Below are positions 26,872 to 34,845 of a DNA stretch of 64,000 nt, piece by piece. The translations under genes were made by a program, and so were the position numbers. The notes beneath the pieces are model-generated. The model saw nothing but the letters and a program-made list of their open reading frames with translations, did no database searches and was not told the DNA's origin. How positions within the stretch are numbered: the first letter of the stretch is position 1; each line of letters begins with the position of its first letter. This stretch comes from Melioribacteraceae bacterium (GTDB taxonomy: Bacteria; Bacteroidota; Ignavibacteria; Ignavibacteriales; Melioribacteraceae), in assembly GCA_027030245.1 (NCBI GenBank), contig JALVFE010000038.1, forward strand, positions 62,001-126,000, in the 5' to 3' direction.

Positions 26872-28260
26872 ATGAAAAAAACATTTATTTTTTTTATTGC
26901 AATGGTTTTCGGCTTCATTGTAAGCTGCCAAAAAAGCGAAGGGCCAACATCGAGTGAACTTACCGAAATTACTATTTCGGGGATGGTAATTGCAGGCGTA
27001 AGTGGAGATCCCCTTGGTGGAGTTACAATTAAAATTACCGACGGAGATACTTTAATTGGAGCTGTAACAAACAGTCAAGGAAGTTATTCGACGGTTTTCG
27101 GAATTGACAGAGACAAAGATTTAATAATTACGGCTTCGAAAACAGGATTTTTACCGGATACGGTAACGGTTTTTGCCACTAAAGATAATACTACTCTAGA
27201 AGTTCCGGTATTCCAATTATATGCCGATACGTCGGGAAACGGTGGAAAGCTGCCATCGGTTTCGGGTGATGCTGCTTATATTTATCTTTTTTCGCAATCT
27301 GAAGAGAGCATCGGTGTAAAGGAAAGCGGATCGCTTGAAAGTGCGGAAATAATTTTCGAAGTAAGAGATTCTAACGGTGTACCTATTGATCTTGATCATG
27401 CCGTAACTGTTAATTTTAAATTCGGTTCGCATCCGGAAGGCGGTGAATATCTTTATCCGACTTCGGTTAAAACAAATACTTTGGGAAGAGCAACAGTAGT
27501 ATTAAACAGCGGTACCGTTGCAGGTGTTGTTCAAGTTGTTGCGGAAATTAATGCTCCTAAAGGAATAATCCGGTCGAAACCTGTACTGATAGCTATTCAC
27601 GGCGGTTTGCCCGACACGAGTAGATTTAATGTAGCTGCAAAATATGTGAATTATCCTGCATTAGGTCATGTTGGTTTCGAAATAATTTATACGGCATATG
27701 TAGGTGATAAATATACTAATCCGGTCAGACCGGGCACGGCAGTATATTTTTCTACAAATTCCGGAGTTATTCAGGGTTCTGCATTAACTGATGAATTAGG
27801 TAGGGCAACGGTGAAATTATTTACCCAACCATCCCCTCATGATTCTATTTATGGCGCCGGATTTTTCACGGTAACGGCTTATACTGCCAACGAGAATTAC
27901 GAAAGGATTAAAACGCAGACAACAACATTACTATCGGGTGAACCGGTAATTACCGTTGATCCCAGAACTCTGAATTTGCCTAACGGCGGTTCCCAAGTTT
28001 ATCATTTCACAGTTTCCGATCCAAACGGTAATCCTTTATCGCCTGGTCAGTCTATAAATGTTAGTGTAGTAGGTGGAATTGACGTCGTAGGCGATGTTTC
28101 AATTAAAATACCCGATGTACTGAACGGTTATACCTCTTTTACGGTAACCGTGTTCGATAAAGACCCTAGTGACGATACCGAAAAACAGGCAAAAGTTAAG
28201 TTCAGTACTAGCGGGGCAAACGGGAGTAAATCAATAACAATATTCGGAACAGCACGATAA
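26872..28260 (+). CDS. Surface lipoprotein with carboxypeptidase-regulatory-like and Ig-like (Big-1) domains
   Basis: The lipoprotein signal ends FIVSC, with C19 as the lipidated residue. Residues about 33-115 form a CarboxypepD_reg-like beta sandwich (ISGMVIAGVSGDPLGGVTIKI, TNSQGSYSTVFG). At least two bacterial Ig-like domains follow, each with the NTLGRATVVL / DELGRATVKL turn typical of Big-1 repeats. No catalytic residues are evident; it is probably a structural or adhesive outer-membrane lipoprotein. It is monocistronic and followed by a strong terminator. Confidence 0.78.
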   Translation: MKKTFIFFIAMVFGFIVSCQKSEGPTSSELTEITISGMVIAGVSGDPLGGVTIKITDGDTLIGAVTNSQGSYSTVFGIDRDKDLIITASKTGFLPDTVTVFATKDNTTLEVPVFQLYADTSGNGGKLPSVSGDAAYIYLFSQSEESIGVKESGSLESAEIIFEVRDSNGVPIDLDHAVTVNFKFGSHPEGGEYLYPTSVKTNTLGRATVVLNSGTVAGVVQVVAEINAPKGIIRSKPVLIAIHGGLPDTSRFNVAAKYVNYPALGHVGFEIIYTAYVGDKYTNPVRPGTAVYFSTNSGVIQGSALTDELGRATVKLFTQPSPHDSIYGAGFFTVTAYTANENYERIKTQTTTLLSGEPVITVDPRTLNLPNGGSQVYHFTVSDPNGNPLSPGQSINVSVVGGIDVVGDVSIKIPDVLNGYTSFTVTVFDKDPSDDTEKQAKVKFSTSGANGSKSITIFGTAR

Positions 28261-28281
28261 AGTTAGTTCTATAAATTTTAT

Positions 28282-28312
28282 AAAGGTCGGTTATTTTTAA
28301 CCGGCCTTTTAA
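28282..28312 (+). terminator. Terminator after the Ig-like lipoprotein gene
   Basis: AAAGGTCGGTTA (28282-28293) pairs with TAACCGGCCTTT (28298-28309; one G-U) across TTTT, and a T follows. Confidence 0.85.
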
Positions 28313-28399
28313 TTATCCCGCCATCGTATTTCATTTGTTGTATAAACTTTTGTAAATGATTATTTTAGCAGACTAAATTTTCATCGGAGATAAAATTAT

Positions 28400-30169
28400 A
28401 TGGATTTTAATACCAGAACCCATACTTGTGGGGAGTTAAGAGAAAAAAATATTGAAGAAAAAGTGGTTTTGAACGGTTGGGTCGATAACCGCAGGGATTT
28501 GGGTGGAGTTATTTTTATCGATTTGAGAGACAGGTACGGTATTACCCAAGTAGTTTTCGAACCGAATTATAATTCCGAAGCGCACGAAACCGCAAAAGAC
28601 TTAAGAACGGAATACGTCATTTCAATTGAAGGAAGGGTTAGAAAACGCCCTGAAGGCACTGAAAATCCGTCTATTCCCACCGGATTTGTGGATGTAATGG
28701 TTGATAAATTAATAATTCTGAATAAAGCCAAAACACCGCCTTTCCAAATTAAAGATAATATTGATGTAAATGAAGAATTAAGATTGAAGTACCGCTACCT
28801 TGATTTACGCAGAAACGAAATGAAAGAAAACCTGTTGACAAGACACAAAATATATCAAGTAGTCAGAAATTATTTCGATTCGAATAATTTTGTTGAAATT
28901 GAAACCCCCGTTCTTATGAAAAGTACGCCTGAAGGCGCAAGGGACTTTTTGGTTCCAAGCAGATTACACAAAGGGAAATTTTATGCTTTACCACAATCGC
29001 CTCAAACTTATAAACAAATTTTAATGGTTTCGGGATTCGACCGTTATTATCAAATTGTAAAGTGTTTTAGAGATGAAGACTTGCGGGCGGATAGACAACC
29101 CGAGTTTACACAAATTGATGTTGAAATGTCTTTCGTGCACGAAGAAGATGTTTTTACGATAATGGAAGGTTTAATGAAAGAAATTTTTATAAAAATTAAA
29201 AACATCAATATCCAATTACCTTTGCCGAGATTAACCTTTGAAGAAGCAATGGAAAAATACGGTTCCGATAAACCCGATTTAAGGTTCGGTATGGAAATGA
29301 AAACATTAAACGAAGTGGTTAAGAATTCGGAATTTCGCGTTTTTAAAGATACAATTGAAAACGGGGGAATTGTTACATCCCTTTTGGCGAAGGGCTGTGG
29401 GGATTATACCCGTAACCAGTTGGATGTTTTAACTGATTTTGTTAAAAAACTGGGCGCCGGTGGCTTGATTTGGATGAGAGTTAAAAACAATACACTCGAA
29501 GCTCCGGTATCCAAATTTTTTTCCGATGAAGAAAAAAGCGGCATCATAAATGAATTGAATGCGGAAGAAGGTGATTTGGTTTTAATTATTTCGGGTAAAA
29601 AATTAAAAGCTCTTTCCATAATGGGAACTTTACGTTTGGAAATGGCAAGAAGAATGAACTTAATTAAAGAAAACGGGGTTCCGAATCTACTTTGGGTTAC
29701 GGATTTTCCGTTATTTGAATGGGATGAAGAAACTCAGCGCTACTACGCAATGCATCATCCTTTTACTTCGCCTAAATTGGAAGATGTTGATAAATTGGAA
29801 TCCGATCCAGCTAATGTTCACGCAAGGGCATACGATTTGGTTTTGAACGGAAATGAAATTGCCGGCGGAAGTATAAGAATTCACGATTCGGGTTTGCAAT
29901 CCAGAATGTTCAAAGCCTTGGGTATTTCCGAAAGTGAAGCCGAAGAAAAATTCGGATTTTTGTTGGAGGCTTTTAAATACGGCGCTCCACCCCACGGCGG
30001 AATAGCTTTCGGCTTGGATAGAATGGTTATGTTGTTGACCGGCAACAATTCGATTAGGGATGTTATAGCTTTTCCGAAGACCACAAGCGGAATTTCTTTA
30101 ATGGATGGCGCACCGTCGGCTGTCAGCAACGAACAATTGAGGGAATTACACATTAAGATAAGGGATTAA
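28400..30169 (+). CDS. aspS: Aspartyl-tRNA synthetase
   Basis: Class II synthetase charging tRNA-Asp. The N-terminal OB-fold anticodon-binding domain (LNGWVDNRRDLGGVIFIDLRD) is followed by the catalytic core: motif 1 region (YLDLRRNEM, ETPVLMKSTPEGARDFLVPS), motif 2 (FRDEDLRADRQPEFTQID) and motif 3 (GLDRMVMLLTG). The bacterial GAD insertion domain lies at about 300-410. The length of 589 matches the bacterial type. Whether it is discriminating, or also makes Asp-tRNA-Asn, cannot be decided; no gatCAB genes are visible. Confidence 0.97.
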   Translation: MDFNTRTHTCGELREKNIEEKVVLNGWVDNRRDLGGVIFIDLRDRYGITQVVFEPNYNSEAHETAKDLRTEYVISIEGRVRKRPEGTENPSIPTGFVDVMVDKLIILNKAKTPPFQIKDNIDVNEELRLKYRYLDLRRNEMKENLLTRHKIYQVVRNYFDSNNFVEIETPVLMKSTPEGARDFLVPSRLHKGKFYALPQSPQTYKQILMVSGFDRYYQIVKCFRDEDLRADRQPEFTQIDVEMSFVHEEDVFTIMEGLMKEIFIKIKNINIQLPLPRLTFEEAMEKYGSDKPDLRFGMEMKTLNEVVKNSEFRVFKDTIENGGIVTSLLAKGCGDYTRNQLDVLTDFVKKLGAGGLIWMRVKNNTLEAPVSKFFSDEEKSGIINELNAEEGDLVLIISGKKLKALSIMGTLRLEMARRMNLIKENGVPNLLWVTDFPLFEWDEETQRYYAMHHPFTSPKLEDVDKLESDPANVHARAYDLVLNGNEIAGGSIRIHDSGLQSRMFKALGISESEAEEKFGFLLEAFKYGAPPHGGIAFGLDRMVMLLTGNNSIRDVIAFPKTTSGISLMDGAPSAVSNEQLRELHIKIRD

Positions 30170-30224
30170 GCCCATAATTTATTAAATAGGCTAATTTTAG
30201 CCATAATATAAATATTCTTAATTC

Positions 30225-30262
30225 ACATGTAAATATTTCCGGTCGGTAAAAATTACTTGTGG
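30225..30262 (+). promoter_or_regulatory. Paired palindromic half-sites upstream of pilin gene 1 (putative activator site)
   Basis: CACATGTAA centred at 30227.5 and TTACTTGTG centred at 30257.5, 30 bp apart. The same pair recurs upstream of the second pilin. It also includes the shared string GGTAAAAATTAC. Position (about 130 bp before the sigma-54-like box) fits an enhancer. Confidence 0.6.
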
Positions 30263-30385
30263 AATTTACTGATATCTGTCATGTTTATCTCATCTCAACA
30301 CTATTTTCTTCCGGTTTTCTCATTTTGAAATAACACCTGCCTATCAAATATTTCAAAAAATGCTCGATAATACAAAAAGTATGCT

Positions 30386-30401
30386 TGGTTTAATTTTTGA
30401 T
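30386..30401 (+). promoter_or_regulatory. Possible sigma-54 promoter for pilin gene 1
   Basis: TGG-N10-GA: TGGTTTAATTTTTGAT. The -24 GG and the G of the -12 GC are kept with correct spacing, but the -12 C is A, so this is a weak match. It ends 51 bp before the pilin start. Confidence 0.4.
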
Positions 30402-30452
30402 ATTCATCAAAGATTAAAAAGTGTACAAATAAACTAAGCGAGAGATAAATAG

Positions 30453-30833
30453 ATGGGTCAACAACAATTATTATTGATATTGTTGGGTGTGATAGTAGTC
30501 GGAATGGCAATAGTAGCGGGAATTGATCTTTTTACCGCAAATGCAATTGAGAGCAAACGGGATTTATTGCTTCACGAATGCGTAGAGCTTTCCAGTATGG
30601 CGCAACAATATTACAGAAAACCCAAAGAAATGGGCGGTGGCGGAAGGTCTTTCGACGGATGGGACATACCTTCGAATCTTACGAGTACAGAAAACGGTCA
30701 TTTTAAAGCTGCCGTAAATTCTTCGTCGGTAGTTATTACCGGAACGGGAAACGAGGTGGTAACGGGCAGTGATTCGGTAAAAGTGCAAGTTACGGTCTAT
30801 CCCGATAAATATACAACAGTCATACTAAAGTAA
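30453..30833 (+). CDS. Type IV pilin-like protein 1 (atypical leader)
   Basis: A 126-residue protein starting MGQQQLLLI, followed by an unbroken hydrophobic helix to about residue 27, a hydrophilic helix (IESKRDLLLHECVELSSMAQQYYRKP) and a small beta-rich globular domain. This is the shape of a type IV pilin: the glycine at position 2 would be the -1 residue of the shortest possible leader. It lacks the usual charged leader and the glutamate at mature +5. It is paralogous to the next gene (shared QQYYRKP, MGGG, SFD, GNE) and lies directly upstream of PilC/PilB/PilT genes. The pilin role is inferred from these facts. The ribosome binding site (GAGAG) is weak compared with paralogue 2. Confidence 0.75.
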   Translation: MGQQQLLLILLGVIVVGMAIVAGIDLFTANAIESKRDLLLHECVELSSMAQQYYRKPKEMGGGGRSFDGWDIPSNLTSTENGHFKAAVNSSSVVITGTGNEVVTGSDSVKVQVTVYPDKYTTVILK

Positions 30834-30852
30834 TTCAAAATTATTTCGATAA

Positions 30853-30890
30853 TTACATGTAAAAGTTACAATAGGTAAAAATTACATGTG
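30853..30890 (+). promoter_or_regulatory. Paired palindromic half-sites upstream of pilin gene 2 (putative activator site)
   Basis: A perfect palindrome TTACATGTAA at 30853-30862, and TTACATGTG at 30882-30890, centres 29 bp apart. The same arrangement with GGTAAAAATTAC between them precedes pilin gene 1. The second site is 112 bp before the -24 element. Confidence 0.65.
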
Positions 30891-30996
30891 TTTCATTATG
30901 AAAAATTTTGATGCAATAGCTGATTTTGAATCATTTTTGAAGAATCTAATTTGATATGGATCACAAAAAAACGCAAAAACAAAATAAAATGAATTT

Positions 30997-31012
30997 TGGC
31001 ACGGTTATTTCT
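30997..31012 (+). promoter_or_regulatory. Probable sigma-54 promoter for pilin gene 2
   Basis: TGGCACGGTTATTTCT: the -24 element TGGCACG is a perfect consensus, spacing is correct, and the -12 element is TTTCT against TTGCW (one mismatch, at the G). It lies 61 bp before the ATG. The nearby NtrC-type gene makes sigma-54 control plausible. Confidence 0.6.
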
Positions 31013-31072
31013 GTTACAAAAGCGAACTTAGACAACAATTAACAACCATCAACAAATTAAAGGAGTAAAATA

Positions 31073-31483
31073 ATGGGTCAACAACAATTATTATTAATCG
31101 TATTAGGCGTTATCATAGTTGGTATTGCTGTTGTAGTAGGTATTAACGTATTTACTGCAAGCAGTTCCAATGCTAATAGAGATGCGGTTATTGCAGACCT
31201 AACTACATTAGCCTCCATGGCACAACAATATTACAGAAAACCGATTGCAATGGGCGGCGGTAGCAACTCTTTCGATGCTTCTACCGGTTCCGGTGGTACA
31301 GCATGGGATGTTCCGGATCAATTGGATACTACTGCTAACGGTGTTTATACTGCAACCGTATCTGCGCAATCCGTTACACTTGTGGGTGTCGGAAACGAAA
31401 AAGGTAACGACGGTTCCAACCCTGTAAAAGTTACTATGGTAGTTGGTCCTAATCAGATTACGTCCACTACTATTAATAACTAA
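31073..31483 (+). CDS. Type IV pilin-like protein 2 (probable major pilin, atypical leader)
   Basis: A 136-residue paralogue of the preceding pilin-like protein, with the same start (MGQQQLLLIVLGVIIVGIAV) and a hydrophobic N-terminal helix to about residue 27. An Ala-rich helix then leads to SMAQQYYRKP and a Gly/Ser/Thr-rich beta domain. A strong AAGGAG ribosome binding site and the better sigma-54-like promoter suggest this is the more highly expressed copy. Like its paralogue it has no glutamate at mature position 5 if processed after G2. A hairpin after the stop separates it from the assembly genes. Pilin identity is inferred from shape and neighbourhood. Confidence 0.78.
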   Translation: MGQQQLLLIVLGVIIVGIAVVVGINVFTASSSNANRDAVIADLTTLASMAQQYYRKPIAMGGGSNSFDASTGSGGTAWDVPDQLDTTANGVYTATVSAQSVTLVGVGNEKGNDGSNPVKVTMVVGPNQITSTTINN

Positions 31484-31521
31484 AGCAAAAACAATTTAGT
31501 TTAACGGTTCATTAATTAAGT

Positions 31522-31562
31522 GGCTAACAAGTAGTAAATATTTGTTAGCCTCTATATTTTTA
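31522..31562 (+). terminator. Hairpin between pilin 2 and pilC (terminator or processing/attenuation site)
   Basis: GGCTAACAA (31522-31530) pairs with TTGTTAGCC (31542-31550), followed by TCTATATTTTTA. The imperfect T tract suggests partial termination or mRNA 3'-end protection, which would favour pilin over machinery. Confidence 0.6.
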
Positions 31563-31578
31563 TTAGATAGGGTGGATT

Positions 31579-32919
31579 ATGATAGAACTAAGATTTAATG
31601 CGATCAAACCGAACGGACAATCACTTGTCGGTACAATTACTTCGCCAACATTCCGCGAAGGAAAGAAAAAAATTTTAAAGCTTGCCGAAAAACATCAATT
31701 AAAAATTAAATCAATTGAGAAGAAGGTAACTTTCCTCTATAAAGTAAAAAAAGGAAACAGTAAACCGACCGTCGGCGAGCAAAAAGCCTTCAATAAAGAA
31801 GAAGTAATTAACGCATTAACCAAACTTGGGTATCAAGTAGTTTCGGTTAACAGAAAGCTTTTCGATTATAGTCCGAAACCACCACATCAAGATATTGTTT
31901 CTTTCGTAAAAATAAGCGCCGAGCTGTTAGATCAAAAACTTCCCTACGGGGAAATAATGACTTTGTTAATTAACGACTTGGAAAACAAAACTTTACGGGA
32001 AACATTAAAACAAATAAATAACGAGTTGAAAAAAGGTGCCGATAGCGAAGCTACTTATATGAAATATCAATCCGTATTCGGGAAATTTACAGCTTACATG
32101 CTTGGATTGGCTTCTAAGAGCGGTAATATGGCGGAAATATACAAAGCAACCGCAAAATTCTTAGAAAGACAACAAGAGTTCAGAAAAAGTTTGAGAAGTG
32201 CTTTAATTACACCCATGATAACCCTGTTTGTCTTATTCGTAGCTGTTTTGTTTTATGTGGGATATATTTTCCCAGCAACAGCAAAATTGTTTGTTAAATT
32301 CGATATTCCTTTGCCGCCAATGACTGCTGCTACGTTGCAGTTCAGTGATTTTCTTATGGCTCATCCGGTAATGATTACTCTTTCCATTCTGGTACCGCCG
32401 TTACTGCTGTGGCAATTTTCTAAAACCGAAAAGGGTAGATTATTTATAGATAAATATATTTTAAAAATCCCGCTAATGGGTTCGTTGATTCATAAAACAC
32501 TAATTGAAGTTTTTTGCCGCGTATTCTACACTCTTTATAGCGGTTCGGCAGAAAGTATAGAACCGATAAGGATTGCAGCGGAAGCAACGGGTAACAAATA
32601 TTTTGAAAACCAAATTAAGAATATTTCCATTCCTTTGATGATAAGTAAAGGGGTTGGATTAACAGACGCTCTTGAAGCAAGCGGGGTATTTACAGAAACG
32701 GCAATTTCAAGATTTCATTCCGGAGAAGAAACCGGAACTATTAAAAATACCGCTAAACAATTGGCTAATTATTACGAAAGTGAGACCGTATTCAGATTAA
32801 AAAATGTTATAGAATTGATTCAAGTCTTTATCGCTATGGTAATTATGGTTGTAATGATTGGCTTAACGCTTGTATCCGCCGAAACGGCGACCATTAGTCC
32901 TAAATCACCTGTAATGTAA
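31579..32919 (+). CDS. pilC: Type IV pilus inner-membrane platform protein PilC (GspF family)
   Basis: Polytopic core protein of the pilus motor. After an N-terminal cytoplasmic extension of about 100 residues there are two GspF domains. The first has LLINDLENKTLRETLKQINNELKKGAD and a membrane segment near 211-231. The second has TLYSGSAESIEPIRIAAEATGNKYFE, GEETGTIKNTAKQLANYYE and a C-terminal membrane segment (VFIAMVIMVVMIGLTLV). The length (446) is slightly greater than canonical PilC (about 405). The next gene (PilB) begins 18 bp later. Confidence 0.92.
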   Translation: MIELRFNAIKPNGQSLVGTITSPTFREGKKKILKLAEKHQLKIKSIEKKVTFLYKVKKGNSKPTVGEQKAFNKEEVINALTKLGYQVVSVNRKLFDYSPKPPHQDIVSFVKISAELLDQKLPYGEIMTLLINDLENKTLRETLKQINNELKKGADSEATYMKYQSVFGKFTAYMLGLASKSGNMAEIYKATAKFLERQQEFRKSLRSALITPMITLFVLFVAVLFYVGYIFPATAKLFVKFDIPLPPMTAATLQFSDFLMAHPVMITLSILVPPLLLWQFSKTEKGRLFIDKYILKIPLMGSLIHKTLIEVFCRVFYTLYSGSAESIEPIRIAAEATGNKYFENQIKNISIPLMISKGVGLTDALEASGVFTETAISRFHSGEETGTIKNTAKQLANYYESETVFRLKNVIELIQVFIAMVIMVVMIGLTLVSAETATISPKSPVM

Positions 32920-32937
32920 CTTTGGATAAGGATTAGA

Positions 32938-34725
32938 ATGATTGACGCAAAATTGGAAATGACGGACAAAATTGGTTATCTCCTCCTAAAAAAGGGTATA
33001 ATCGATTCGGAAATTTTGGAGAAAGCCCTCCAAGTTAAGCAAAACGACCGGAATAAACTCAAGAGAAATTTAGCGCAAATTCTCGTCCAAGATTTTAATT
33101 TCGATCACGATACGATATTTCGCGAAGTTGCGGTGCTTTATGCTTTCAAAGAACTTCACATCGATTTCGATTCTTTAGACGATAAAAGAATTGAAGAACT
33201 AAGACAAATGTTGGACAGCCAAGGCGACGAAGTCAAGAAAATGCTTTTGGACCACAGGGTAATACCATTTAAATATGATGAAAAAGTTAAAGATAAACTT
33301 ATCCTTGCTGCGGTTGATCCAACGGACAGGGCTCTTACAAAGATAGCTTATGCATTAAATGCGAAAAAATACGAATTAAACTATATAAAAAAGAAAAATT
33401 ACGATAAATTAATAAACATTCTTGTTCCCCCCGAAAACGAATTCCTTCAGATGATTGAAGACACCGATGAATTTCTTGAAGTGGATACCGAAGAAGATCT
33501 TAACGAAGAACAATTAGAATCCGAAATAAATAAAAGTGCTCTTGTAAACTTGGTTGAAGCTGCACTTGTGGAAGGAGTAAGAAGAGGGGTAAGTGATATT
33601 CACATTGTACCCAAAAGCGGAAACAAAACCGAAATTCATTTCAGACAGGACGGTAAACTGTCATTGTGGTACACTCAAGAAAATACTTTACCCGAAGCTG
33701 TAATGGCTGTTGTTAAAGACCGCTCCAAAGGTCTCGACAGATTCGAGAGAGAGGCGGCTCAAGACGGTTTTATCCAGCGTGAAATTGATAATCATATAAT
33801 CAGGTTCAGGGTTTCCGTTTTGCCTATGGTAGGAACGGAGTTAAGAAACAAGTTTGAAAGTATTGTAATTCGTATCCTCGACGATAGGAAAGTAATTAAA
33901 GACTTGGATAAATTAGGTCTTGTTGGATATGCGAAAGATGCATTTGTTAAGGCAATCAGTCAACCGCAAGGAATGGTAATTCTTACCGGTCCAACGGGAA
34001 GTGGTAAAAGTACTACACTTATTGCCGCTTTGTATCAAGTTATTGATCCGACTAAAAACGTATTGACCGTTGAAGATCCGGTTGAGTACGTAATAGAAGG
34101 TGCCCGTCAGTTGAAGATTGGGCACAAAATGAATTTCGAACAAGCAATAAGAGCAATATTGCGTCATGATCCCGATATAGTTTTGGTAGGTGAGATGCGC
34201 GATAAAGAAACGGCGGAAACTGCTATCAAACTGGCGAATACGGGACACTTAACATTTTCGACACTTCACACCAACGACGCACCCAGCGCCGTTGCAAGAT
34301 TATACAAAATGGGAATCGAACCTTTCTTAATTGCTTATGCGATCAATATTATCGTGGCACAAAGGTTAATCAGGCGTTTATGTAATGATTGTAAACGTAA
34401 AGTGGATAACCTCGATCCGAAGTTAATGGCATCGCTTGGTTTGGATATTGAAGAATGGAAACAATATGAAATTTACGAACCGGTTGGTTGCGAACAATGC
34501 CACAATACGGGATATAAAGGTCGTCTTGCAATTCACGAAGCTCTATATTTTACCAAGGAAATCCGGCAGATTATCGTACAATCCGGCTCCGATGTAGATG
34601 AAGAATCCATTCGGATACAAGCTAAAAAGGATGGATCGCAATCGCTGAGGGAAAGCGGATTGGAAAAAGTTAAACTCGGATTAACCTCGCTGGAAGAAGT
34701 TTTGTCTGCAACAACCGATGATTAA
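32938..34725 (+). CDS. pilB: Pilus assembly ATPase PilB (GspE family)
   Basis: Hexameric ATPase that powers pilus extension. The N-terminal GspE_N-type domain (IGYLLLKKGIIDSEILEKAL) is followed by the NTPase: Walker A GPTGSGKST at 351-359, Asp box VEDPVEYV, Walker B DIVLVGEMRDKETAETA and His box FSTLHTND. A zinc tetracysteine (RLCNDCKR and CEQCHNTGYKG) is typical of PilB/GspE. The length of 595 is normal. All catalytic elements are intact. It sits between PilC and PilT in the cluster. Confidence 0.95.
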   Translation: MIDAKLEMTDKIGYLLLKKGIIDSEILEKALQVKQNDRNKLKRNLAQILVQDFNFDHDTIFREVAVLYAFKELHIDFDSLDDKRIEELRQMLDSQGDEVKKMLLDHRVIPFKYDEKVKDKLILAAVDPTDRALTKIAYALNAKKYELNYIKKKNYDKLINILVPPENEFLQMIEDTDEFLEVDTEEDLNEEQLESEINKSALVNLVEAALVEGVRRGVSDIHIVPKSGNKTEIHFRQDGKLSLWYTQENTLPEAVMAVVKDRSKGLDRFEREAAQDGFIQREIDNHIIRFRVSVLPMVGTELRNKFESIVIRILDDRKVIKDLDKLGLVGYAKDAFVKAISQPQGMVILTGPTGSGKSTTLIAALYQVIDPTKNVLTVEDPVEYVIEGARQLKIGHKMNFEQAIRAILRHDPDIVLVGEMRDKETAETAIKLANTGHLTFSTLHTNDAPSAVARLYKMGIEPFLIAYAINIIVAQRLIRRLCNDCKRKVDNLDPKLMASLGLDIEEWKQYEIYEPVGCEQCHNTGYKGRLAIHEALYFTKEIRQIIVQSGSDVDEESIRIQAKKDGSQSLRESGLEKVKLGLTSLEEVLSATTDD

Positions 34726-34845
34726 GCAAAACTTTAACATTTCGGCGTAATTATTATAAATATAAATATTTAGCTTTTTTTTTCATTTCTTATTAAATTT
34801 TTTTATATATTTTTCGATGATATAATAAATAAATAAGCAATTTAT

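Noticed and set aside
26733-26918. 61-codon minus-strand frame between pdxB and the lipoprotein gene
   Set aside because: Lies in very AT-rich promoter DNA, overlaps the start of the lipoprotein gene, and has low-complexity Phe/Ile/Lys content.
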